From: HXMU1420-2 sp040830545
GTDB lineage: Bacteria > Pseudomonadota > Alphaproteobacteria > Rhodobacterales > Rhodobacteraceae
Length of the DNA stretch: 64,000 nt
Reading direction: 5' to 3'
Assembly: GCA_040830545.1 (NCBI GenBank)
Contig: JBFOMB010000073.1
Coordinates: 1-64,000 of the forward strand
Below the pieces are notes generated by a model. The model made no database searches and had not been told where the DNA came from. It worked only from the letters and a program-made list of their open reading frames with translations. Within the stretch, counting starts at the first letter, position 1; every line of letters begins with the position of its first letter. This document shows positions 1 to 7,385 of this stretch, in pieces. The translations under genes were made by a program, and so were the position numbers.

Positions 1-114
1 ACGCCCGCCGAAGCGCGCCGGACGCTTGAGCAATTTGAGGGCTCCGCGCCCGGCGCGCTTGCCCAAAACGACGACGAAGAATATGAAAATCAGACCCGCA
101 AACTCTCGTTATGA
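1..114 (+). CDS. C-terminal end of an unknown protein (cut by window edge)
   Basis: An open frame enters from the left edge in frame 1 and stops at TGA 112-114, giving 37 residues with a polar, acidic tail (QNDDEEYENQ). No domain can be recognised from so short a piece. That it is coding is an inference from the uninterrupted frame and a composition like a soluble C-terminus. The next possible gene starts 28 bp downstream, so the two could be co-transcribed. Confidence 0.35.
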   Translation, partial: TPAEARRTLEQFEGSAPGALAQNDDEEYENQTRKLSL

Positions 115-142
115 ATGAGGGAGCATCGGGGGGCAGGTCAAA

Positions 143-463
143 ATGTTTGCCGAGCAAGCTGCGGCCTTTAAAGAAATCGACGAAGCAGAAGGCGGTGAAC
201 CCACCGAGTTCGCGGTGTTTAACTACGGAAGCTTAAAGGATGCTCTGCGCCAACCTCGCGCGCTGTATGACTGTTTCGAGGAGTATATGATGACCGACAA
301 ACTGCTACCCCACCTTTGGCCAGGCGGCGGCGGAGGAGGTTACGTCATCAATAACCTTGAGCGTCTCTACGTCTCTATGGGCGGAAAGCGGGTCATGCTT
401 GAGGGCCGAGGCTGGAACGGTCTTAAGGGCGAGATCGCTACCGACGAATGGATGAATCAATGA
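143..463 (+). CDS. Hypothetical protein, 106 aa
   Basis: This is a small soluble acidic protein with a glycine-rich turn (PGGGGGGY) near residue 62. It has no signal peptide or membrane segment, and I do not recognise the family. The ATG at 143 has a weak purine-rich stretch (CAGGT) about 5 nt upstream. The frame lies just after the stop of the partial frame at the left edge. The antisense frame at 305-559 is poorer in composition. Codon use is more AT-tolerant than in the 6-60 kb part of the window. It may be real but unsupported by homology; it could also be a chance frame in an accessory segment. Confidence 0.35.
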   Translation: MFAEQAAAFKEIDEAEGGEPTEFAVFNYGSLKDALRQPRALYDCFEEYMMTDKLLPHLWPGGGGGGYVINNLERLYVSMGGKRVMLEGRGWNGLKGEIATDEWMNQ

Positions 464-536
464 ACCGACTTTTCTTCGATAGCGGACATTCGAGCAAGGC
501 GCAGCATTGGTGACTCTAGGCTCGTAGCAGACCTCG

Positions 537-600
537 GAGGCGGCGCAGCATTCTAACAATTAGGCGGCTAGACTTCGGTCACTCGCGGCCCATTGCGGAC
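537..600. repeat. Dispersed intergenic repeat, copy 1
   Basis: This stretch starts GAGGCGGCGCAGCAT and ends near CGGCCCATTGCGGAC. It matches 3511-3576 in the same orientation, with the first 15 bases identical and most of the following AGGCGGC and CGGCCCA blocks conserved. It sits in a 530-bp gap (464-997) in which I see no gene, RNA or clear terminator. A weaker partial copy of the GGCGCAGCATT block is at 499-508. I take it as a degenerate intergenic repeat of the kind common in roseobacter genomes; the function is unknown. Confidence 0.65.
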
Positions 601-997
601 TCTCAACTATGGATCATTTTGCTGCAAGTGCAGCCAGGTTTCCGGACATTGGCCGCGTATGCAAAATTTGGAGATGATCAAACTCACAGTCTGTGGGACT
701 TAGCTGCCCTCCACTTCAAGGGCTCGGGTTGTTCGCCATGACGCACCGTTTAATTGCCTACGTCGATACTATGATAATGCAGTACACCCATTAACTTCCT
801 GAGTCAGAGCGGGAATCGAAGAATTAGTTTCACAACCAAGCGGCTGAAGTCGGGAGAAGTATCTTTGCATCTAAATGGCATCGATTTCGTCATGGCTAGA
901 AGTTGGCAATCGTACTGTCAGGGCTAAAGCCACGTTCTTCCAAGGACGCCCAGTAATCTCATACTGGCCTCGACGCATACCGTGTATGAAATCTGGC

Positions 998-3283
998 TCA
1001 ATCTGATACATTGAGCGCTTTTCGGACCGTCAATGCCAGCTCCTGCTGTGTGAACGGCTTTGTCAATAGTACGTCGCCCTCGGGCGGCCCCTTCTGCAGA
1101 CTGTACTCATCGGGGTATCCCGACATGAAGACGAACTTCACACCTGGTTGCTCTTGCCTCACTCGATCTGCGAACTCGTAGCCTGAATGTTCGCCAGGCA
1201 AACCAACGTCTGACAAAACAAGATCAACTGTATCGGAACGCTTCAGTTCTCGTGCGGCTTCGGTTGCATCCTTTGCAGTCAGAGGCAGATAACCGAGGCG
1301 AGACAGAATAGTGTGGCAGAGCCGAAGTAAATCAGGGTTGTCCTCTACTACTAGAACAGTTTCACCGTCTCCCCTTGGCAAGGAAATCCCACGCTTTGAG
1401 ACGTCCAGCGACTTTTGCGATGGCGATCTCGGGAGGAAAACACTGACGGTTGTCCCATGGCAAAGCTCACTGTCGAGCGTCAACACCCCGCCTGATTGTT
1501 GTGCGAACCCAAATGCCATCGACAGCCCGAGACCAGAGCCTTTCCCTATTTCTTTGGTTGTATAGAATGGCTCAAGGCACTTCTTGATGTCATCAGGCCG
1601 GATCCCTGTACCGCTATCCTCGATTGCGATTTCTACATAATCGCCAGGTTTCAGATTGGGAGGCAATTCGGCACAAGCCGCGCTAAATGACCGATTCTGG
1701 AAACTGACAGAAAGGTTGCCACCTTCTGGCATCGAATCACGACCATTCAGGGCGAGGTTAAGGAGCGCATTTTCGAGTTGTCCAAGATCCACGAACACAT
1801 ACCAAAGGTCAGGGTCCAGAGTCGCGTTGATCGAGATGGCCTCGCCAAGCGACCTATGGAGGATCTCGAAAAATTCGGGCATCGCAACCCTGAGATCCAC
1901 CTGTTCGGGTTTTAGTACCTGTTTCCGTGCGAATGCGAGCAGGTTGCTGGTAAGGCGGGCCCCCTTCTGCACGGCAGACAGAATTGCCGCCAGGAATTCG
2001 TCCCCGTTGTTACTTTCAAGTTGCAGGAGCTCGACGTTGCCCTGTATCACCGCAAGTAAGTTGTTGAAATCATGCGCAACACCGCCGGTGAGCTGCCCCA
2101 TCGCTTGCAGCCGAAGTGCGTGATCAAGCGCTTCCTGCTGCATCTTGAAATCGGTGATGTCTGTGACAACGGATACGAAGCCGCCCGTTTTGGTGGGATG
2201 TTCGACCATATTTATCCATAAACCGGACCCTTGTCGGTAGGTCCACGTCGTGCCGATCTGCCGGCTTGCTTCAAGGCGATCGCGCAGATACGATTCTGGA
2301 TCGTCGTAGCCCAGCTTTTGGGAGACACTTTGCATCGAATTCCGGCAGAGATCCTCGAAAGTTACTCCTTTTCTGACAATGTGTTCAGTCCGCGGCAGCA
2401 AGGCCTTGTATTTACTGTTAAACACTTCCAAGCGCGCATCCTTGTCGAAGACCGCCACTCCGACTGGCAGCGCTTCAAGCGCGGTCGCCAGAATGCCCTC
2501 GGTCTGCCGAAGAGATGCCTCAAGGGACAACTGTTCCGATAGGTCATGTGCGACCCCACCAAGACCTATTACTTCGCCACTGGCGTCCCTGATAGGAAAC
2601 TTGGTAACGTGAAAAGGCTGATCACGGCCTTCCTCATAGTGACTGATGTGTGTGATGATTTCAGTCCCGGATCGAAGAACATCTTCGTCCTGATCAACGA
2701 TTTGGCGCACAGAATTCTGTGGAAAAGCCTCCTCAGTTGTCTTGCCAATTAGGTCTTCGATCCGTTTGCCGAAGTAGGTCGCCAAGCGCTCATTCGCGAG
2801 GATATAGCGCCCGTTGATGTCTTTAATGCCGAACTCGAACGGGCTGTCGTCAAAGAATGCTTTGAGCCAATGTTTGCTTCTAATGTCGTCGGAACAATCA
2901 TTCGCCACCGCTCTCAATTCAACAACAACGGCTAGTCCGTGGCCATCAATTCTGATCCGCTCCAATGCAGCATCAACGCATTTGCTGTCACCTTCTGGCA
3001 GCAGGACCAAAGACCGAGCGACAGGCGCGTCCTCGCCCACCTCCGCGATCAGGTCTTGCCAATCCACTTTGTCGGCGAACTTGTTGGCCATAGGGCCCGC
3101 CGCAACGAGTGCCTCAAGACTGTCTTGCCCCCAGAAGCGAAGCGCGGCTCTATTGGCCCACAGGAAATGTGAAGATCTCTCGTCAACAACCCAAACCGGC
3201 ACCTCAATATCTCGCAGGAGCAGAACGGAAGTTAAGTCAGGAATGGAACGCACCTTGGAACCTTTCACGGCCTTGTTGAACAA
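998..3283 (-). CDS. PAS-domain hybrid sensor histidine kinase with C-terminal receiver
   Basis: This is a 761-residue soluble hybrid kinase. It has three PAS-like segments (about 20-125, 140-258 and 265-380), then a HisKA domain with the phospho-acceptor H404 (GGVAHDFNN). The HATPase domain has an N box at N509/N513, a G1 box DSGTG 556-560 and a G2 box GSGLGLS 582-588. A receiver domain (about 642-757) carries acidic E647/D648, phospho-acceptor D692 and K742. No transmembrane segment is visible, so it should sense a cytoplasmic signal through the PAS domains. No separate response regulator or output gene lies beside it, so it is an orphan. A phosphorelay through its own receiver to an unlinked Hpt protein is likely, by family analogy. 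Base composition is lower in GC than the metabolic operons to the right. Confidence 0.93.
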   Translation of the reverse strand: MFNKAVKGSKVRSIPDLTSVLLLRDIEVPVWVVDERSSHFLWANRAALRFWGQDSLEALVAAGPMANKFADKVDWQDLIAEVGEDAPVARSLVLLPEGDSKCVDAALERIRIDGHGLAVVVELRAVANDCSDDIRSKHWLKAFFDDSPFEFGIKDINGRYILANERLATYFGKRIEDLIGKTTEEAFPQNSVRQIVDQDEDVLRSGTEIITHISHYEEGRDQPFHVTKFPIRDASGEVIGLGGVAHDLSEQLSLEASLRQTEGILATALEALPVGVAVFDKDARLEVFNSKYKALLPRTEHIVRKGVTFEDLCRNSMQSVSQKLGYDDPESYLRDRLEASRQIGTTWTYRQGSGLWINMVEHPTKTGGFVSVVTDITDFKMQQEALDHALRLQAMGQLTGGVAHDFNNLLAVIQGNVELLQLESNNGDEFLAAILSAVQKGARLTSNLLAFARKQVLKPEQVDLRVAMPEFFEILHRSLGEAISINATLDPDLWYVFVDLGQLENALLNLALNGRDSMPEGGNLSVSFQNRSFSAACAELPPNLKPGDYVEIAIEDSGTGIRPDDIKKCLEPFYTTKEIGKGSGLGLSMAFGFAQQSGGVLTLDSELCHGTTVSVFLPRSPSQKSLDVSKRGISLPRGDGETVLVVEDNPDLLRLCHTILSRLGYLPLTAKDATEAARELKRSDTVDLVLSDVGLPGEHSGYEFADRVRQEQPGVKFVFMSGYPDEYSLQKGPPEGDVLLTKPFTQQELALTVRKALNVSD

Positions 3284-3510
3284 ATCGTCTGAAAGCGATG
3301 CTTACCTTTTTCCTCAGCAGGAGATATCCTACATGACCTAAGATTAGTTTGCCAAGCCCGGTGAAGCCGTTGAGGACGGTTGTGCATTCGTCGGCTAGCT
3401 CGTTGGCCGTTGGAAATCGCGCTACACTTTCTAAATTTACGTTTCCTCAAAGGAGCGCCATAAGTGGCTGGCCGCGAACATAGGCCGCTGTGATCTATCT
3501 GCCGCCATCA

Positions 3511-3576
3511 GAGGCGGCGCAGCATCCTGACGTTGAGGCGGCCATGAGGCTTCCGCTTCCGGCCCAAAGCGGTCAT
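3511..3576. repeat. Dispersed intergenic repeat, copy 2
   Basis: This is the second copy of the 537-600 element, in the same orientation. It begins GAGGCGGCGCAGCAT and contains a variant of the end block, CGGCCCAAAGCGGTC. It lies in the 350-bp gap 3284-3634 between the divergently oriented end regions of the kinase and the cupin gene. I see no gene in this gap. The element may extend to about 3600 (CGGCGGCTAATG). Confidence 0.65.
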
Positions 3577-3634
3577 CCGTGCAATCGGCGGCTAATGTTC
3601 AGTTCGAGCCCAAAGTGGACCTTTACTCCCAATG

Positions 3635-4171
3635 CTACCTGTCTTCAAAGAGCGCCTTCGCACGTGCGGGATCCCAGCGCCGCTCTGTCAGCCCCTCGAC
3701 CTCCCATTCCAGACGTTCGGCTTCAAAGAAGTCGCCCCCGTAGATATGGATTGCGCCGGTGTACCTGGTGAGCGGATTGATCACGGAGTGGATCACGTCC
3801 TTACCCAATGGTGCAACGTCGCCCGCGCTCAATGCCTTTGCTCCAGCGGCCTCAATCCGCCCATCTGCGAAACCTTTGGAGCGCCGCCAAAAGATATTGT
3901 CCTCTCGCCCCGTGTAGATGCCTATCACGGCCCACATGTTGTGATCATGAGGCATGAGTACCATCTCGGGCCGCCAAACCATATTCAGGATTGTGAGCTC
4001 TGGTGATCTGTAGATCGTATTGAGGCCACCTGATGTTGGCTCCCCTAGAGCGTTGGACACAGCAACGGGGTCGGACATCGCGGACCTCAGAAGTTCGGTA
4101 ATTGCGCCGTGGGTCGCGTCCTTTCGAATTGTCGCTTTGCAGTCCTCAACGAACTTCTCGAGATCAAACAT
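3635..4171 (-). CDS. Cupin-like metal-binding protein (cysteine-dioxygenase-like fold)
   Basis: This 178-residue protein resembles the 'predicted metal-dependent enzyme of the double-stranded beta-helix superfamily' group, related to thiol dioxygenases. The key motif is PHDHNMWAVIGIYTGRE, giving H75, H77 and E90. Later histidines H128 (DVIHSV) and H142 (IHIYGG) are candidates for the remaining metal ligands. There is no signal peptide, so it is cytoplasmic. It is transcribed away from the winged-helix/hydrolase gene that begins 153 bp to its right, so the two may share a regulatory region. The substrate is unknown; oxidation of a small thiol or another small molecule would fit the family but is inference. 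Confidence 0.75.
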   Translation of the reverse strand: MFDLEKFVEDCKATIRKDATHGAITELLRSAMSDPVAVSNALGEPTSGGLNTIYRSPELTILNMVWRPEMVLMPHDHNMWAVIGIYTGREDNIFWRRSKGFADGRIEAAGAKALSAGDVAPLGKDVIHSVINPLTRYTGAIHIYGGDFFEAERLEWEVEGLTERRWDPARAKALFEDR

Positions 4172-4323
4172 GCTGGCACCTCCGGCAATCGCTTTCGGTC
4201 GATTTTGACGATCTGACGGCGGTGCGCTTGGAGATGATCTTTAGAAGACGTTGGGATTTTTTTGATTTGTCACCTAGTAATGGAGGCGACCAAAAGTGCG
4301 ATTATACGAGGCATCACTCAGGT

Positions 4324-5526
4324 ATGCGGTTCACTTTTGCCGATTGCGTATTAGACATCGCGAGCCACTCCTTCTCGCGGGAAGGCAGCGCTGTGCCGAT
4401 CGAACCTCAAGTTTTCGATCTACTTCATTTGCTCGCCGAGCGAGCCGGTCAGCTCGTTACAAAGGACGACTTGGTTGCTTCCGTTTGGCAAGGCCGCATT
4501 GTATCGGACGCGACAATCGGTTCCCGAATTAGCGCCGCCCGCAAGGCCGTCGGCGACAGCGGAACTGATCAAAAAATCATACGAACAGTCCCGCGCCGTG
4601 GCTTCTCTTTGGTGGCTCAAGTTTCCAGCGATGTTGATGAAACCCGAAATTCTGACATGACGGCGAAGCAGACCATTCGGTTCGCGACATCCAAAGACGG
4701 AACGCAGATTGCATACGCCATGTCGGGAAAAGGCCCGCCTTTGCTGCGTGCGGGACACTTTCTCACGCATTTGAAGAGAGATTGGGAGGGGTCGGTCTAT
4801 CACCCAATGATATCGACGCTCAGTGCGGCGCATAACCTGGTCCGATACGATCAGCGCGGCACTGGATTGTCACAGGCCTACGTCAGTGATTTGTCCCTTG
4901 AGGCGTATGCAGAAGACATGCTTGCGGTCGCGGACGCGGCTGGTCTCGACAGGTTTCCAATTTTCGCCACGTCGCAGGGCGTTCCGGTATCAATCCATTT
5001 CGCCGCGACGTACCCGAACCGTGTCAGCAGGCTCGTGTTCTTTGGAGGATTTGTACAAGGCCGGATGGTCCGAGACGATGACTTCTCCCGCGACGATGCA
5101 GAAGCATTGATGACGCTTATCAACAAAGGCTGGGGTAAATTCGACAGCCCCTTCTTGTCGGCGTTCGTGTCTCTGTTTTGCCCGGACGCATCACGCGAGG
5201 AGCGAGCGAGTATTGCCGAAAGCCAACTTGCATCAGCCACGCCCGAGATGGCCGCCCGCATTCGTAAAACAATTGACCAATTCGATGTGACCGACAGGCT
5301 TCGCGACGTTCAAGCGCCCACGCTTATCCTTCACGCAAGCGGTGACGCCATTCATCCTTTGTCTCAGGGCCGTTTGTTGGCAGGGGGCATACGCGGCTCA
5401 GAGTTTCAGATGGTCGAGAGCAACAACCACATTATCTTGCGGACATCGCCTGTCTGGGATGAGATCGTCAATGCAACGCTAGAGTTCATCGCTCGGAACT
5501 CCGACGTGGACAGCCCTTCTAGCTAA
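4324..5526 (+). CDS. Winged-helix (OmpR/CadC-type) DNA-binding domain fused to alpha/beta hydrolase
   Basis: Residues 1-100 form a trans_reg_C winged helix (starts MRFTFADCVLDI; PRRGFSLVA at its end). Residues 120-393 form an alpha/beta hydrolase with nucleophile S217 (ATSQG), acid D341 (HASGDAIHP) and H369 (ESNNHII). No membrane segment separates the domains. The ATG at 4324 is chosen because the winged helix begins there. The frame stays open upstream to 4102, but that extension has no domain and an ATG at 4231 is the only serious alternative. Such fusions are known among one-component regulators; the hydrolase-like part probably acts as a ligand sensor, although its triad looks intact and it could be catalytic. 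Divergent from the cupin gene, which is a plausible target. Confidence 0.85.
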   Translation: MRFTFADCVLDIASHSFSREGSAVPIEPQVFDLLHLLAERAGQLVTKDDLVASVWQGRIVSDATIGSRISAARKAVGDSGTDQKIIRTVPRRGFSLVAQVSSDVDETRNSDMTAKQTIRFATSKDGTQIAYAMSGKGPPLLRAGHFLTHLKRDWEGSVYHPMISTLSAAHNLVRYDQRGTGLSQAYVSDLSLEAYAEDMLAVADAAGLDRFPIFATSQGVPVSIHFAATYPNRVSRLVFFGGFVQGRMVRDDDFSRDDAEALMTLINKGWGKFDSPFLSAFVSLFCPDASREERASIAESQLASATPEMAARIRKTIDQFDVTDRLRDVQAPTLILHASGDAIHPLSQGRLLAGGIRGSEFQMVESNNHIILRTSPVWDEIVNATLEFIARNSDVDSPSS

Positions 5527-5672
5527 TACTTCTAGCGCGGAATCGATGACCACTTCGTCCGCACAACTGACCTTGTTGCAGACCGCAGCGAATGTCCGCT
5601 CCCCGCCCTACTCCACGTAAATCCGATCTCTCTTTCATGCTGTTGGCGCCACGTCGCCGTCCGGTCCAACAA

Positions 5673-5708
5673 GTGACGCGACAAGGACCGCGACAGGGAC
5701 CGCGACAC
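5673..5708. repeat. Three imperfect 12-bp tandem units
   Basis: The unit GGACCGCGACAG is present twice (5685-5696 and 5697-5708, last base changed), preceded by a degenerate copy GTGACGCGACAA at 5673-5684. It lies in the 545-bp gap 5527-6071. Besides this array and the tRNA fragment that follows, I see nothing recognisable in that gap. Confidence 0.5.
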
Positions 5709-5782
5709 AAATCGAGCACACGGCTGCCGCTCATCTCTTCTTAGCGCATTGTATTTGAACGGAAAAACGAAACGACCCTCCA

Positions 5783-5824
5783 CCCTTAGCAGGGGAGCGC
5801 CTTCGACCACTCGGCCACGTCTCC
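5783..5824 (-). pseudogene. 5' half of a tRNA-Ser(GCU) gene, truncated
   Basis: Read on the minus strand from 5824, the sequence starts with a serine-tRNA acceptor strand (GGAGACG), a D arm (GGCCGAGTGGTCGAAGGC) and the anticodon stem-loop CTCCCCTGCTAAGGG. The anticodon GCT is at 5788-5790. After this the match stops. No variable arm, no GGTTCGAATCC-type T arm and no CGTCTCCG acceptor partner follow. The 3' half is therefore absent and the gene cannot make a tRNA. This is typical debris at a site where an element inserted into or recombined with a tRNA gene. Confidence 0.7.
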
Positions 5825-6071
5825 GTCGACCCGTCTATCAGCCGAAGCCCCCCAGAAACAAGGCCTAAATCATGGCTCTGAACAGAAACCTGATTGCGCG
5901 CCGCTGATGGGGCTCACGTGGAACAAACCAAGATCACACCTGCGCCCAATTGGCCGCTATCCGGCAACCTTGGCTTCCCAATTCCACAACAGATCCGATG
6001 AACGCGGTGCGTCTGTTCAGCCATATTCGGGCCTGCGCCGCTCCTAGTTGCCGTGGCTGCCTGATGGCCGG

Positions 6072-7385
6072 TTAGCCCGCAGCATCCGACAACGCCTGAT
6101 CCAGGCTCTGCGTCACTTGATCCACATCTTCTATCGACAGGCACAGCGGTGGCACCATGCGCAGGCATTGCTGGAACGGGCCGGATTTGGACAGGATGAT
6201 GCCCTGAGCGCGACAGGCTTCGAAAACGTCTGACGTCATCTCCTTGTCCGGCGTTTTGCTCTCTCGGTCCGAGACGAATTCCAGGGCCAGCATCAATCCA
6301 TGCCCACGGACATCGCCAATCGCCTGATGCTTGTCCTTCAGGTCATGCAACCGTTCCAGCAGCTTGCCTCCAACGGACTTGGCGTTGTCCTGCAGCCCCT
6401 CGTCGCGCATGACTGCCAGTACCGCGCGCGCAGCTGCGGCAGAGGTCGGGTTGGCCCCGTAGGTGTGGAACATGAACTTTTCCGCCATTGGTTCGGCGAT
6501 GTGTTTCCTGGCCACCACCGCGCCGATGGGGAAACCGTTGCCCAGCCCCTTGGCCATGACAACGATGTCCGGCACAACCGTGTCCGCTTCAAACCCCCAG
6601 AAATGATCGCCCGTGCGACCAAAACCGGACTGTACCTCATCCGCGATGTATAGCCCGCCTGCCGCGCGCACTCGCTCGGCGGCACCGGACATATAGCTTT
6701 GCGGCATCTGGTGAATACCGCCGTATCCCTGCACGCTTTCGACAAAGATCCCGGCCACCTGTCCAGATGTGGCTGCGTTGATCGTGTGGGTGATCTCGTC
6801 CAGATAGGGCTGGGTGCCGGGACCAAAAACACCGCGATACTGGTTTGGATCAGCAACAAAGGCCACGTTGCCGGGCATGCCCGGATGCCGCCAGCCGGAA
6901 ATCCCGGTGATCGACTGCGCGGCTGCCGTAGGACCATGATAGGCGGTGCGCAGGGCCAGAATGTCCAGGTTTCCAGTATAGGTCCGCGCCATGGTCATGG
7001 CCAGGTCGATGGCCTCGGAGCCCGAGTTTGTCAGGTGCACGACCCAGTCATGTCCCTTGGGCATGGTCGCGGCCAGTTCCTCGGCCAGATGCGCAGGCGT
7101 CGGGTGATAAAACATCGTGGTGCAATGGGTCAGTTCCTGCGCCTGCGCCGTTGCCGCCGCGACAACACGCGGATGCGAATGCCCGACCGAGATACAGACG
7201 TTCATGCCCAGCAGGTCGGTGTATCTACGACCGTCCGTGTCCCACAGGTATTGCCCCTGCCCTTTCTTGAACACGATCGGTTCGCGGAACGGGGTGAACC
7301 GCGTCAGCGAGGCAGCATAGAACTGGTCGCGTCGCGCAGCAGTATTGGAGAAGTCCCAATCTGTGTGAAGAGGGTGGTCGGTCAT
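6072..7385 (-). CDS. Class III PLP-dependent aminotransferase
   Basis: This 437-residue fold-type I enzyme has PLP lysine K279 (VVMAKGLGNGF), D249 contacting the pyridine nitrogen (IADEVQSGFGRTGD), and the SGSEAIDLA phosphate-binding segment near 121-129. It resembles the AGXT2/omega-aminotransferase branch, which moves an amino group from an omega- or alpha-amino acid to pyruvate or glyoxylate. Its ATG overlaps the stop of the upstream flavoprotein gene (TGATG at 7383-7387), so translation is coupled. As the last gene of the mttB-DMGDH-DMGDH operon it probably deaminates the amine left after demethylation. The exact substrate cannot be read from sequence. Confidence 0.9.
   Translation of the reverse strand: MTDHPLHTDWDFSNTAARRDQFYAASLTRFTPFREPIVFKKGQGQYLWDTDGRRYTDLLGMNVCISVGHSHPRVVAAATAQAQELTHCTTMFYHPTPAHLAEELAATMPKGHDWVVHLTNSGSEAIDLAMTMARTYTGNLDILALRTAYHGPTAAAQSITGISGWRHPGMPGNVAFVADPNQYRGVFGPGTQPYLDEITHTINAATSGQVAGIFVESVQGYGGIHQMPQSYMSGAAERVRAAGGLYIADEVQSGFGRTGDHFWGFEADTVVPDIVVMAKGLGNGFPIGAVVARKHIAEPMAEKFMFHTYGANPTSAAAARAVLAVMRDEGLQDNAKSVGGKLLERLHDLKDKHQAIGDVRGHGLMLALEFVSDRESKTPDKEMTSDVFEACRAQGIILSKSGPFQQCLRMVPPLCLSIEDVDQVTQSLDQALSDAAG

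Noticed and set aside
5673..5708. Start of a CRISPR-like array
   Set aside because: The 12-bp units are directly adjacent without spacers and there are only two good copies.
1..5824. Prophage or integrative element with integrase
   Set aside because: No integrase, recombinase, phage structural or conjugation gene is visible in this stretch; only the truncated tRNA and composition hint at an island.
5740..5825. Complete tRNA-Ser(GCU) gene on the minus strand
   Set aside because: Only the acceptor 5' strand, D arm and anticodon loop are present; no T arm or 3' acceptor strand can be found in the following 60 bases.
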